From Sacculina carcini (taxonomy: Eukaryota > Arthropoda > Thecostraca > Sacculinidae), in assembly GCA_916048095.2 (NCBI GenBank), contig OU696579.1:3189235-3253234 (forward strand): a stretch of 64,000 nucleotides of DNA, in the 5' to 3' direction. A model generated the notes under the pieces. The model had not been told where the DNA came from. It saw nothing but the letters and a program-made list of their open reading frames with translations, and made no database searches. The position numbers were made by a program, and so were the translations under genes. Position 1 is the first letter of the stretch, and every line of letters begins with the position of its first letter. Below, piece after piece: positions 24,681-36,334 of this stretch.

Positions 24681-24779
24681 AAATATTGAGGACAATAAAG
24701 CCTTTATATTCGGTATAGTGTAGCATTAATTAAACTGTACGCAATAAAACCACACCATCCATGCTTGGAGCTAATATGA

Positions 24780-26440
24780 TACATTCTTAATTGTGATTGG
24801 GCTTCAGTGAAATTTAATCGGTGTATATTCCTGTGTAACCTCAAGTGCGCCTAATAGCTGTCAAATTGGTAATATGTGCTTTTGACTTTACACCGCCGTA
24901 ACTTCCTTCATATATACTTTGGAAAATTACAAATTATACCGTGTTGTAGAAAACAAGATTTCTAGCACGATGGTATAATTTATTGTTATGTGTAACAAAT
25001 AGTTACTGAGAAATAGTAGAAAAATGAATTAATTTTAGTCGCCCGGTGTTCAAGTGTTATTTTGGATGTATTTGAGAATTTTGCCAGTTTTACACGTTTT
25101 TTGTATCATTCGTGGGTATAAATTATAGCTTATCTTGTAGAACACAAAATTATCTACACAGTAGTATATTCCTGTGTAATCGCAAGTGCGCATAATAGCT
25201 GTCAAATTGGCAATATGTCCTTTTGAATTTACACCGCCGTAACTTCCTTCAGATACACTTTGGAAAATTAAAAATTATACCGTATTGTAGAAAAAAAAAA
25301 TCTAGCACGATGGTATAATTTATTTTTATGTGTAACAAACAGTTACTGATAAATATTAGAAAAATGAATTAATTTTAGTCGCCCGGTGTTCAAGTGTAAT
25401 TTTGGATGTATTTGAGAATTTTGCCAATTTTACACGTTTTTTGTATCATTTTTGGGCAAAATTATAGCTTATCTTGTAGAACACAAAATTATCTACACAG
25501 GAATATATTCCTGTGTAATCGCAAGTGCGCATAATAGCTGTCAAATTGGCAATATTTCCTATTGAATTTACACCGCCGTAACTTCCTTCGGATACACTTT
25601 GGAAAATTACAAATTATACCGTATTGTAGAAAACCAAATTTCTAGCACGATGGTATAATTTATTGTAATGTGTGACAAATAGTTCCTGAGAAATAGTAGA
25701 AAAATGAATTAATTTTAGTCACCCGGTGTTCAAGTGTAATTTTGGATGTATTTGGGAATTTTGCCAATTTTACACGTTTTTTGTCCCATTTGTGGGTATA
25801 AATTATAACTTTTCTTGTAGAACACAAAATGATCTACACAATGGTATAATTTTTATAGCTGTACCATTGCTGGTTTATGAGGAATAGATAGCGAAATATT
25901 GACCAAAATATTCACGTTTTTGTGTGCTAATTTTGCCTTTTTGACATTGTCATTTACACTTCACACCGCCGTAACTTTTTTTTAATACACTTTGGAAAAT
26001 AAAAAATTATACCGTGTTGTAGAAAACAAAATTCCTAGCATGATGGTATTATTTATTTAGATGTGTGATAATTAATTTTTGAGAAATAGAGAAAAAAGTA
26101 TAGAAAATCGGACGCGTGGAGTATAAATACATTTTTGAATGTAGATTGAATTTTTTTCCATTTTACATGTTTTATATAAAATTTTTGGGTATGAATTACA
26201 GTTTTTTGAGCAGAACAGAAAATTTTCTACACAGTGATATAATTTGTATAGTTGTACCATTGCTGGTTTAGGAGGAGTAGTCTGCAGAAAATTGACCAAA
26301 ATTTTCGCATTTTTCAGGGTTCATTTTGTCTTTTCACCGCTATAACTTTTTTTGGTTTCATTTTTAAAATAAAAAATTTTACCTACAGTGTAGAAAAGGA
26401 AATTTTCAACATGATGGTATAAATTTTTAGCGGGTACGCT
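24780..26440. repeat. Tandem array of 340-390-bp units with ACCGCCGTAACTT
   Basis: Five units each contain 'caccgccgtaacttccttc' or a diverged form at 24891, 25232, 25571, 25964 and 26335. Each is followed by 'actttggaaaattacaaatt' and 'ctagcacgatggtata'. Spacing is 341, 339, 393 and 371 bp. The first three units are most alike. Short unrelated ORFs inside are not genes. Confidence 0.9.
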
Positions 26441-26535
26441 AAGTGATGGCCCAGTAGCAGCTCATAGAAAATGAACCAAGGAATGTGGGACAAACACACA
26501 CACACACACACAGAGGATCTCTTTTATATATATAG

Positions 26536-27779
26536 ATAGATAAGAAGATAATTGAGAGACAGTTAGATTAGATAAAGAGGAGTTAGATCGAGAATCAGTG
26601 ATAGAGTTTAGGGTTGTCCAAGGAGACTTGGGGGATCGGGAGAGCGAAGAGAGGCGTGAGGAGAAGTAATTTTGTTTCGCTGCAGACAAAGCCGAGATAC
26701 AAAAAGAGCGGGAAACAGAGAAGGAAGACCAATCAGATGGATGAGATGTTCGTTTCCAGATTCGTAGAAGTGAACGTTGATGTCTTTTCAATACACGAAG
26801 TTGAGAGTTAAACCAAGGAGGAGAAAAATTAGCTGTATTGCGACGGAAAAGTTAAGGAAACAAAAAGTCACTGATTTTAGATAAAGCAGAAGATAGATGG
26901 GGATATATGTCCGAAGGATTCAGGAAATATAGCGTTTGCAGAGTTAATAAGGAATCAAGTAATAGGTAAAACTGCATCGGATCGAAATATTTAAAGTTAC
27001 GATAGGCAATCAAAGCAGGAGTATGAGGAGGCAGCGAGGCGAGACAAGGAAGAGTGGTAAGAAGAAGACTATGGCCAGACAAAGAAGTATCGGAAGGAAA
27101 GACAGTTACATTGGAGGGAGAATTGTCGGTAGTAAGGACAGGCAATGGGAATTGGATAAGATCTAAGGAATGACCGTAGATATGAGTAGGCGTTGAAACA
27201 GGAGAGAACAAACCATGAGAGTCTAAGATAGTTAGAAATTGAGAAGCAAGGTCATTAGAACTAGGCAAATCCACCCAAAAGTTGAAATCGCCTAGGATAA
27301 TAAAGCGACTAGAGAAAGAGGATATGATGCAGTCGAGGAGAATAGGAAATTCAGTGAAAAAGAAGAGCTAGTGCCAGGATGATTATGGCGATAAATAATG
27401 GTGATACAGAACTCCGGAGAAGAAGGCATTGAAAGTTGTAGAGCAAGGAATTCAAAGGATGAGAAAGAACAAAGATACGGAAAAGATAAGACTGAAACAT
27501 GTAGAGATTTAGAGAAAATGCAGCCCACTCCACCACCGGAAGACTTGGTATTTGACCTAGATTTGTGTAGGAAGGAGTAACCTGTGGGAATGTTAGAGGA
27601 GAAAGAAGGAATGTCGGAGTCAAAGAGCCAGGTTTCAACAAGACACAAAATTGCGAGAGGGTGGAGGGATAGGATATGGCAGAGATAAGTAGTTTTATTG
27701 TGACAGGAACGATTGTTAATCATAAATCCAATAATCGGATCTCTTCTCTCCACATAGAGAGATAGGGAGAGAGATTGGT
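26536..27779 (-). pseudogene. L2/CR1-like LINE fragment: endonuclease
   Basis: It starts NNRSCHNKTTYLCHILSLH, then ILCLVETWLFDSDIPSFSSN, SSGGGVGCIFSKSLHV, ITIIYRHNHPGTSSSFS and, after a frameshift, MDLPSSNDLASQFLTILDSH. These are APE endonuclease blocks. Next comes the region between endonuclease and RT (SLLRIWKRTSHPSDWSSF, ALSAAKQNYFSSRLSSLSRS, 26791-26540). The RT is missing: the copy is cut by the end of the Helentron-like repeat at 26535. Confidence 0.7.
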
Positions 27780-27850
27780 ATAATCGTATATATCGTATCG
27801 TATATTCGTATCGTATCGTATAATCGTATCGTATATTGGTATATACCATA
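27780..27850. repeat. (CGTAT)n-like microsatellite between two LINE pieces
   Basis: Imperfect 'atcgtatcgtat' units separate the 3' end of one LINE copy (higher coordinates) from the endonuclease of another. Confidence 0.85.
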
Positions 27851-29051
27851 GAGAGATTGGTATAATCGGGGGGCAGAAAATAGAAAGACTTCCCGGACCA
27901 ATTTGATAAGTGGTCGGCGGGAGGGCAAACAAGAGGTGCAGGACGGTGGCTGAAAGGACGATCAGAGAAAGTAAGAAGTGAGAGCAAGTACGAGGGAGAA
28001 GATGTGTGTAGGAGTTTATATACAATGCAACACAGCTTATGTTGTATCCTTGAAAAAGCTGTCAGCCAGCCGAGTTCTCGGATACGAGCGGAGGTGGGTG
28101 TCTTAGGAGGAAGGCGAAGAACGAAAAGACAAGAAAGATTGATGATAGATTGAAGAGAGCGAACGGACTTCTTAGGAAGATGAAAGAATAAGGAATTACA
28201 ATAGTCGAGACGAGAACAAATATACGAGTTCACTAAAAGAGCAAACGCTATATCAATATTAGAACGAATCGGGTAGAATTGGCGCAAGGTGAAACGGCAG
28301 AAGCGGGTATTTTTTGAAAGATGCTGACAGAATGTTAGAGAGGGATCGAGAACAACACCCATATTACGTATATGAGATGAAAGAGGCAAGTTGACAGAAC
28401 AAGGAGCAATACTGGGAGGGTGAAATAAGAAATATTCAGTCGTTTCAGGATTCAAAAAGAGATTTCTTGAGGACGCTCAGGCAGCGATGTGCGATAGAAG
28501 TTGAGAAATTAGACCAATTTTTGAGGAGGAAAAGGGGAAATAAATCTGTATATCGTCTGCATATATATGAAATGATATGGGTTAAGACCGGAGTAGGGGC
28601 AGAGGGATGAAATATACAGATTAAACAGAAGAGGGCCGAGAAGAGAACCTTGAGGGACACCGGAATCCAGTGGAAGAGGAGAGGAAAACTCTGAGAGGAG
28701 TTGCAGCGAACGGTATATGCACGATTTGTAGGATAGGAAGTTAGAAGAAATAGAGCGGAATTAGATATGGGCTAGATCTTTACAAATAATCGAGTGATCA
28801 ACGAGATCAAAGGCGGAAGATAAATCTAGGGAGATGAATATCACGGAGTTGCTTGAGGAAAAGGAAGCGAAGATGTCGTTCAATAAAGATAGAAGGAGAG
28901 TCTCAGTTGAGTGATTAGAAACGAAACCGGATTGACAGGGGTTTAGGGCAGAATATATGCAAGGGCGGAGTAGGGCAAGGATAGCAGCCTCTAGAAGCTT
29001 AGAAGGTAGTGGAAGCAAAGAAAGACGGACACAATGTTCACACGGACACAA
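27851..29051 (-). pseudogene. L2/CR1-like LINE fragment: reverse transcriptase
   Basis: From 29051 downward it encodes RLSLLPLPSKLLEAAILALL, NPCQSGFVSNHSTETLLLSL, SLDLSSAFDLVDHSIICKDL, then with frameshifts ISYICRRYTDLFP (catalytic YADD decayed to YICRRYTD), MNPETTEYFLFHPPSI, RNMGVVLDPSLTFCQHLS, SRLDYCNSLFFHLPKKSV, LGWLTAFSRIQHKLCCIV and YKLLHTSSPSYLLSLLTF. This is the RT thumb and the C-terminal end. It lies 5' of an endonuclease piece, so the two are separate truncated copies in the same orientation. Confidence 0.7.
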
Positions 29052-29164
29052 TGTTCACACGTCTTCCAGATACATGCTTATCGAGTGTATGTTGACAATA
29101 CATGAACATATGCTTCATTGTACAACTTTACAACTGAATATTGTTCCTGATATTGTGGAATAAT

Positions 29165-29600
29165 TGTTCTAAAAGTTCAAAAAAATCTTAATTCAAATTG
29201 CTGCTCTCAAAAATGATAAAGTTGCGCTATAAACAAAAAGTTGCATTTATAACTTTTTTAATACTTACCTCAGATCAATCAAATAATGATGTTAGGGCTT
29301 CTCAGGATGTCAGGGAGTCTACGATGAAGAAGTTGCATTTGCACAAAAGGTCACCCTAGTTATTATTATTAGTGGGGTGACCTTTTGTTGCAAATGCAAC
29401 TTCTTTTTATCATAGATTATATCCATCTGAGAAATCCAAAAAACATACTTTTTCCATCTGAGGTAAATCTTGAAAGAGTTATAATTGTAACTTTTTGTTT
29501 TTTAGCAAAACTTTTGCAACTCTTTGTTTTTAGCAAATCTTTTGTTACTTTTTAATTTTTGAGAGCAACTATTTGGTTTTAGGGCAACTTTCGAATTTTT
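29165..29600. repeat. Foldback element, about 190-220-bp imperfect arms
   Basis: Left arm to 29356 ends 'gttgcatttgcacaaaaggt' plus 'caccc'. The right arm from 29375 starts 'gggtgaccttttgttgcaaa'. The 18-nt loop is AT-rich. Outward, arms still correspond: 'acaaaaagttgcatttataa' on the left pairs with 'ttataattgtaactttttgt' on the right, and both hold 'ttacctcaga' or its complement. The same end string 'aaaaggtcaccctaattatt' recurs at 35165. It is a MITE-like family with GGGTGACCTTTTG ends, present here as an inverted pair. Confidence 0.75.
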
Positions 29601-29804
29601 GTAGCATTTTTTTTATTTTCAGGAAAACTGTTTGGCTTTAGGAGTTGTGCAATGCAGCTTATATTCCAGCACCATGAACATAGGCACAAAAAACATATAT
29701 CTACAAAGCGTGTGGACGATGTGTCCGTTTGTGGTGCTAGGCACCCCGCGTGTACACGCGCCCACGGGCACAAGGCAATACTGTACATTACATTGTGTAC
29801 TGTG
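29601..29804. other. No gene seen
   Basis: T-rich sequence, then a short segment around 29690-29760 with no domain match. Confidence 0.4.
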
Positions 29805-30110
29805 CATTACTCACATGTGTCAACAAATTACGACAAAAATAACGCACAACACATACGCGTATACATACACATGCACCTGCAAGTTTAGCATGCCGTGTGA
29901 TTCACATGCACACACAGACATACATACATCATACAAAATCACGTCATGCATTGGAATTCCCAGCTTAGAAATGAAACTATTTATGCACACGCGTTATTCA
30001 CTGCTATCGTTACTTTGAATATATAAGCCATCGATTGAATCAATAAGTGATTTTCTTGATTTACTCGAATGATTGTGTTTTTCTTCATCATAGTCAACAG
30101 TACCATGACT
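29805..30110 (+). repeat. LTR-like dispersed repeat, copy 1
   Basis: It shares long stretches with 36335-36845: 'gcattactcacatgtg', 'tagcatgccgtgtga' (versus tagcacaccgtgtga), 'gaattcccagct', 'tattcactgcta' and 'gccatcgattgaatcaataa' followed by 'gtgatttncttgatttactc'. A TATAAGCC string, a promoter-like feature, is followed by an AATAA signal. This is the layout of an LTR or of a promoter-bearing repeat. No internal retroelement ORF adjoins either copy. Confidence 0.55.
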
Positions 30111-30479
30111 GGTATAGGTGCGTGAATTTGTCCCTCGTGTTCTTGTAGATCAGTCTTGAGCAGAGTATGGGTACGGTACGGTACGATTGAATTCCGGGCA
30201 AAAGTACGGTACGAAATTACGGAACGAAATTTTTTCCGAAGTAAGGTACGGTACTAAAGTACGAAAAAATATTTCGTGCCGTACCGTACCTCTTTCGTAC
30301 TAAAGAGAATGTGTCAAAGCCTTTGACTCGAGACCTCGACTCGACTCGAGACTCGGGGGAAGACATTTATCATTCATAAGTGTTCAAGGCTGGCTCAGTT
30401 GGCCAATTGCATGGAATTCTTTACCATTTTATGACCCTTCAATTACAACAATGAAAAGACGTCAATGAAAAGTATGCAT

Positions 30480-30602
30480 ACATACAGTTACATACATTTA
30501 CATACAGTTGCATACAGTTGCATACAGTTACATACAGTTACATACAGTTACATACAGTTACATACAGTTACATACAGTTACATACAGTTACATACAGTTA
30601 CA
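30480..30602. repeat. 10-bp tandem repeat CATACAGTTA
   Basis: About twelve units of CATACAGTTA, with CATACATTTA and CATACAGTTG variants at the left edge. Confidence 0.97.
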
Positions 30603-30840
30603 TTTGTTTGAGCACAATTCCAGAAATCGGGTGGGAGGTACACAATAAAACCGAGTGAGAAAGTACATCCTTGTGAGAAATAATAGGTGAATGACATGCT
30701 AACTCATTGAGTATTTCCATGGAACCCGGTATATACAAGAGTTCATATTTTACTCGCGTATAATGACTGTATGAACATGACGTAGAAACCTCACCATTGT
30801 GTTTGTATTTGCTTCAGCCGCGCCATATTATCATAAGCAT

Positions 30841-31104
30841 TGTATAAACGCCTACAACAGTGAAAAACAGGCAAATGGCCTCAGAAAACAAGCTACGTGC
30901 TACGGGGAGATTGGATGTGTATTGTCACTAACAATCCAATTTAACAACCACATTATACAATAACACAACATAATACAATATAACAAACACAATTCACATA
31001 ACATGATACAATCTAAGGAATTGATAAAATACAAGTTCAAGATCATAGTTATATAGAATATACACAATTAGTTTAGGTGGGTCAAAAATGACGCGCCGGC
31101 TACA
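30841..31104 (-). repeat. 3' LTR of the CsRn1-like element
   Basis: Ends TGTATAAACGCC on the left and GCCGGCTACA on the right. It matches 34234-34499 with few differences. Confidence 0.88.
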
Positions 31105-31305
31105 GCTCCCCTCCAGGTACTTCACAGTACCGATTTATGAGAAACGACCGGGAGGACGAACAGTTCTAGCGCGGCGAGACCACACGATTCGCGGTGGATG
31201 ACTTGATCTGACAGTGGAAGGAACTGACTTAGGCTGGTGAGCTGGTTGACTGGAAGGGCGATCTTCTGATGAAGACCGGATGTTGTTCGGGTCAGTCTGA
31301 TCATC

Positions 31306-34200
31306 TCACATCAGAAACGCCGGCTTGAGACGATCAATGGCTACAGTATCGGTAGTGCCTCCGTAATCCAGAACAAACGCTTTATCACCGCCCTCGAGTA
31401 CAGCAAATGGTCCACGATATGGCGGAGTCAGTGGCGGCCGGTGAGCATCAATGCGAACGAAAACGTGTGTGGCAGTGGCCAGTGACTGTGACACGAACGA
31501 AGATGTAGTATCGTAGCGACGATGCCACGCAGTCGGAGTCGGTCGAAGTCGCTTGAAGGCAGTGGCCAATTGAGTGGTGAATTCACATACCGGACGATCG
31601 GAAACAGTTTGCGAAAAGAACTTACCGGGCAACCGCATCTTCTCCCCAAAAACCACCTCTGCTGACGAAGAGCCAATTTCGGGCTTGAAAGCAGAGCGAA
31701 GGCCCATCAATTCAACAGGCAACGCGGTGAGCCAGGTGGTGTTGTCCATCAGAGCAGCAGAAAGAGACGACTTCAGCTGCCGATGAAGTCGTTCAACCAG
31801 ACCGTTTTGCTGCGGCATGTACGCACAAGTGGTCGCCAGCTTGACACCCATCACCGACCAAAGCTCTTTCCAGACATCCGACACGAACTGCCTCCCACGA
31901 TCTGATGTCATACACAGACACAAACCAAACCGGGAAACCCAGTCGAGCAGGGCTCGTGCACGCAATGCAGCGGTGGCGTCTGGCATGGGTACCGCTTCGG
32001 GGTATCTCGTGAACCGATCTACGATCGTAAAAAGGTACTGGTAGCCATTAATAGGAGGAAGAGGACCGACGATATCGATATGAAGGGCCTCAAGGCGTCC
32101 ACTGGGCGTCGGAGCTCTGCGCAGAGCGGAGTGTTGATGCCGGGATACTTACACTGCTGGCAGCGGACGCAAGATTTCGCCCACGACGAAACTTTCGCCC
32201 AAATGCGCTTGAAGACATAACGCTCCGATATCAAACGCTTGGTGACCCTAGCACTCGGGTGATGTAAGTTGTGTATCATCAGATAAACCTCGTGCTGCAG
32301 GCACTCCGGAAGGAGCGGGCGATCGATACCGGTGGACACATCTACCAGCAGACCAGACGGAACTCCATCAACCGGGCGTCTTTCGACGCGTAGTGACGGA
32401 CAGGAAGCCAGCGCAGCCACATCTGGTGCACTTTGCTGTGCCAGGGCCAAGCGCTTGACGTCCAGTGAGCTCTGTGCGTCTGTGGTAACTTGCGAGACGC
32501 GAAGTGTTGTAGTCGGTTGTCTGCTCAGGCGGTCTGACACAGCGTTCTCTGACCCATTTATGTGCCGAACATCTGTCGAGAACTCGCTCAGGTAGGCAAG
32601 TTGTCTCTGCACACGGGCTGTACGTTCAGTGGTGCTAGTGAACGCGTATACCAGTGGTTTGTGGCCGGTCCACAGCTGTAGATCGGCACGACCTTCGAGG
32701 ATGTGGCGGAACCTCTTCGTGGCACTGAAGAGGGCGTACAACTCTTTGTCACCAGTGGACCACCGGAGCTCAGCACCAGTGAGCTTTTTAGAGTTAAATG
32801 GCAGAGGCACCCAGTGACCGTTTTGTAACTGCAGAACCACTGCTCCCACTGCCTGGTCGGACGCGTCAGCAACAAGTCTTGTTGGAGCATTAGGCTGGGG
32901 GAATGCCAAGCATGAAGCGGCAGCTAGAGCCGACTTAGTGTTTACGAAAGCGGCCGCCTGTTGAGAACCTCATACGAAATCTCGTTTGAGGTTCGCCACG
33001 TCATGAAGCGGCTTGAGTCGGGCCAGTCCAGGGATGAATCGGTGGAAAAAGTTCACCATGCCCAGAAACCTCTTGCAGTCCTTGGAATTGGCGGGTGCAG
33101 GCATGTTGCTCATGTCTGCAATTTTGTCGGGGAGAGGTTCGATGCCGTGTTCCGAGACCTGAAAGCCAACAAAACGCACTCTTGGTACACCAAAACACAC
33201 TTCTCAGGCTTGATGACCAACCCAGCTGCTGTGAGACGGCGAAACAGCTCCTTGAGGTCCTGGCGGTGAGTCGAACACCTGGCGAATACACCAGGACATC
33301 GTCCAGGTAGCAGAAAACACGCGGCATGCCCCTCAGTACCGTGTCCATGAGACGCTGGAATGTCTGCGCCGCGTTACACAGACCAAATGGCATCCGCTTG
33401 TACTGATATAGTGCGAATGGTGTGGTTATCGCAGTTTTCTCCTTGGCGTCCTTGTGGAGCGGTACTTGAGCAAGTGCACGTGGTAGGTCCACTGTGCTGA
33501 AAATTTTGGCTCCACAGAGTTGATCAGCAAACGACTGAATATCGGGAACTGGGTACCTGTCAGGAACAGTGATTGCATTGAGGCGTTCGTAGCATCCGAC
33601 CAGCCTGTACGATGACCCTCCGTCTTTCTGAACCAAGTGGATCGGGCTGGACCAACATGATGACGAAGGCATCAGAATACCACGATCAACCAACGCGGTT
33701 ATCTCTTTCTTGGCTGCCTCAAGTTTGGCCGGCATAAGTCGACGCGGTCGTGCGAACACCAGATTACCGCGAGTGATGATGCGGTGTTCAACCCCCAGCA
33801 CCTTCACATCAGGGAATCCGACTGGCGGATAGATCAACCTGGCAAACTCGTCGGAGTTACGCACGTCAACGAATCCTGGACCGTCGCAGTCAGGGCGTTG
33901 AGCAGCGCTGATGTGAGCTAACACTGGATGCCGTATCGCCGACGAGTCGCTTCTGGCAGACAAGAATGTAACACTGTCTACAAGGGTACGTCGCTTTAAA
34001 TCGATCACCAGGCCGAACTCGCGTAAGAAATCCGCGCCGATAATAGCATGAGGAACTGCTGCGATGACAAAACCAAACTGGTACGAACGGCCCATTCCGA
34101 GGTCGACATCAACGAGACGATTTGTCTCGTAGACCGGGATGGGTGTTCCGTTGGCAGCACGCAACGCAAGGACGACTGCAGAAGCACTCGGACGAGCAGA
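31306..34200 (-). pseudogene. CsRn1-like pol: protease end, RT, RNase H, integrase
   Basis: From 34164 the frame reads RAANGTPIPVYETNRLVDVD, then VIAAVPHAIIGADFLREFGL (protease C-terminal part), RT blocks WSSPIHLVQKDGGSSYRLVG, RMPFGLCNAAQTFQRLMD and the catalytic box CYLDDVLVYS. A frameshift follows near 33250, then FRRLTAAGLV-like and RFLGMVNFFHRFIPGLARL (33200-32970). A further break precedes RNase H (LVADASDQAVGAVVLQ, STGDKELYAL, 32909 on) and the integrase zinc finger HHPSARVTKRLI...CVRCQQCK. Integrase continues at 31986 with LCLCMTSDRGRQFVSDVWKE and TCAYMPQQNGLVERLHRQLK, ending KPAFLM at 31306. At least three frame breaks inactivate it. Confidence 0.85.
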
Positions 34201-34213
34201 CAGGAGTCACCAC

Positions 34214-34231
34214 GTCACGTCGGAGTCACCA
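34214..34231 (-). promoter_or_regulatory. Primer-binding site, tRNA-Trp type
   Basis: The minus strand reads TGGTGACTCCGACGTGAC two bases after the 5' LTR. It matches the complement of the 3' end of eukaryotic tRNA-Trp with one difference from the common form. A second TGGTGACTCC follows directly, a small duplication next to the gag deletion. Confidence 0.75.
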
Positions 34232-34233
34232 CT

Positions 34234-34499
34234 TGTAGGAACGCCTACAACAGTAAAAAACACAGGCAAACGGCCTCAGAAAACAAGCTACGTGCAACGG
34301 GCAGAACGGATGTGTATTGTCACTAACAATCCAATTTAACAACCACATTATACAATAACACAATATAATACAATATAACAAACACAATTCACATAACATG
34401 ATACAATTTAAGCAATTGATAAAATACAAGTACAAGATCATAGTTATATAGAATATACACAATTAGTTTAGGTGGGTCAAAAATTACGCGCCGGTTACA
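34234..34499 (-). repeat. 5' LTR of the CsRn1-like element
   Basis: Begins TGTAGGAACGCC and ends GCCGGTTACA on the plus strand. Together with the other LTR it holds the identical 'gtattgtcactaacaatcca' segment. Confidence 0.88.
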
Positions 34500-34943
34500 G
34501 CATATACAACCAACTCACTGAATTCGCCAGGGATTTCAGTACTTTTACCAAGAAAGTGAATATACCGATGAAGTAATTTTACTTGATGTCGAAGGGTCCC
34601 ATTTAACGTTTTCTTTTTATAATGTAAACTTAAATAAACGTATTTTATAAACATTTCGTATTTCATTTAGTATTAAATATTTAGTAAAATATAATATCAA
34701 GTGTGTAATAATGTATATTATAGGATTCCACATATGGGGACAGCAAATATCGATTCAAGTCCTGTGAGAAAGATTGCTGAAGGTACGAAAAAGGTACGAA
34801 ATTTCGGTACGAATTTTTTTCGTACTAGTACGGTACGATTGCAAAAATGAGGTACGGTACGAAAGTACTGTACGAATTTTTTTGTTGGTACGAATCACGA
34901 AAAACAAATCGTACCGTACCGTACATCATTCTCTGGTCTTGAG

Positions 34944-35599
34944 TAAAACAATGTGATTCTCGTACTACTGTGTGAACTAATAAAATACAAAAAACAGTAT
35001 TCAATGTAAAAGTACATAACGTGAATGTTGCCAGAAAGAGTATATTTTCAGAGTTAAGTCATTTGCGTTACTTTTTACAAAGGTTCAATGTTAGTTTAAG
35101 CGCAACTTTGCAAAATTATAAGCCCAACTTTTTAGCGCATCTTTTCTTGATATTCATCGCACCAAAAGGTCACCCTAATTATTACAATTAACATAATACA
35201 ATAATAATAATAATTGTACAATTATCCGAAACAATAATACTTATAATAATAATGTGCATTTTTTTCATTTTAGCGTTTGACTCGAATGATACAGTGGTAT
35301 ACCTATAAATGATGCATATATATGCATAATATATCATAATAGCATGGCAACATTCACCGTATATACGCATATTTGATATGGATGTGTACTGTGAATGATT
35401 CATACGGTTCTGTGCACGAATTTCTGATATTGAATTTGATTTTATCATCAAATTTAAATGAATTGGTTTTCCTCTATCAAAGTCTTACGACTTATGTACG
35501 GAGGCTGCACATGGACTCTTAATTAATGTATGCATCATATTTTGTTTTATATTCATGATTTGTGTGTGTGTGTGTGTGTATGGGTGTGTGTGTTTGTAG
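34944..35599. other. GALE intron 2, 3' end, no gene
   Basis: AT-rich, with a 'ccaaaaggtcaccctaatta' MITE end near 35162 related to the foldback at 29165 and a TG run (35561-35596). It ends in the acceptor 'tgtttgtag' at 35599. Confidence 0.6.

Positions 35600-36334
<735 letters not shown>

Larger units (their letters stand above)
22815..26535 (-). mobile_element. Helentron-like non-autonomous repeat, copy 1
   Basis: The two arrays above form one unit. It ends on the right with 'ggtataaatttttagcgggt', 'gaaaatgaaccaaggaatgt', a CA run and 'gaggatctctttta' followed by TA repeats. Read on the minus strand this is TATATATAAAAGAGATCCTC then (TG)n then CCACATTCCTTGGTTCATTT. Non-autonomous Helitron2/Helentron families in invertebrates often begin with such a TATATA-GAGATCC-(TG)n-TCCATTTTC order; the assignment is from recalled family features and not proven. 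No Rep-helicase is present. Matching copies lie at 39456-41830 and 58586-59392. Confidence 0.45.
30841..34499 (-). mobile_element. CsRn1-like Ty3/Gypsy retrotransposon without gag
   Basis: LTRs at 30841-31104 and 34234-34499 (264 and 266 bp) begin TGTA and end TACA, differ at scattered positions, and are flanked by a 4-bp duplication GCAT (30837-30840, 34500-34503). Inside the 5' LTR on the minus strand is a primer-binding site TGGTGACTCCGACGTGAC (34214-34231), complementary to the tRNA-Trp 3' end. That primer, the short duplication and the pol sequence fit the CsRn1 clade. A TGGAGGGGAGC polypurine tract precedes the 3' LTR. Pol begins almost at the primer site, so gag and the protease start were deleted. 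Confidence 0.88.
30161..34935. mobile_element. hAT element interrupted by a CsRn1-like LTR retrotransposon
   Basis: The left end is CAGAGTATGGGTACGGTACG and the right end, reverse-complemented, is CAGAGAATGATGTACGGTAC, both running into GGTACGGTACGA motifs. A perfect 8-bp target duplication GTCTTGAG flanks the pair (30153-30160 and 34936-34943). An 8-bp duplication plus CAG-type ends defines hAT transposons. After removing the nested LTR element (30841-34499) about 1.1 kb remains, with no transposase: non-autonomous. Confidence 0.85.

Noticed and set aside
26072-26299. Small protein gene on the minus strand in the AT-rich array
   Set aside because: It is a translation of the 340-390-bp repeat unit and recurs with the repeat at 39747-39935.
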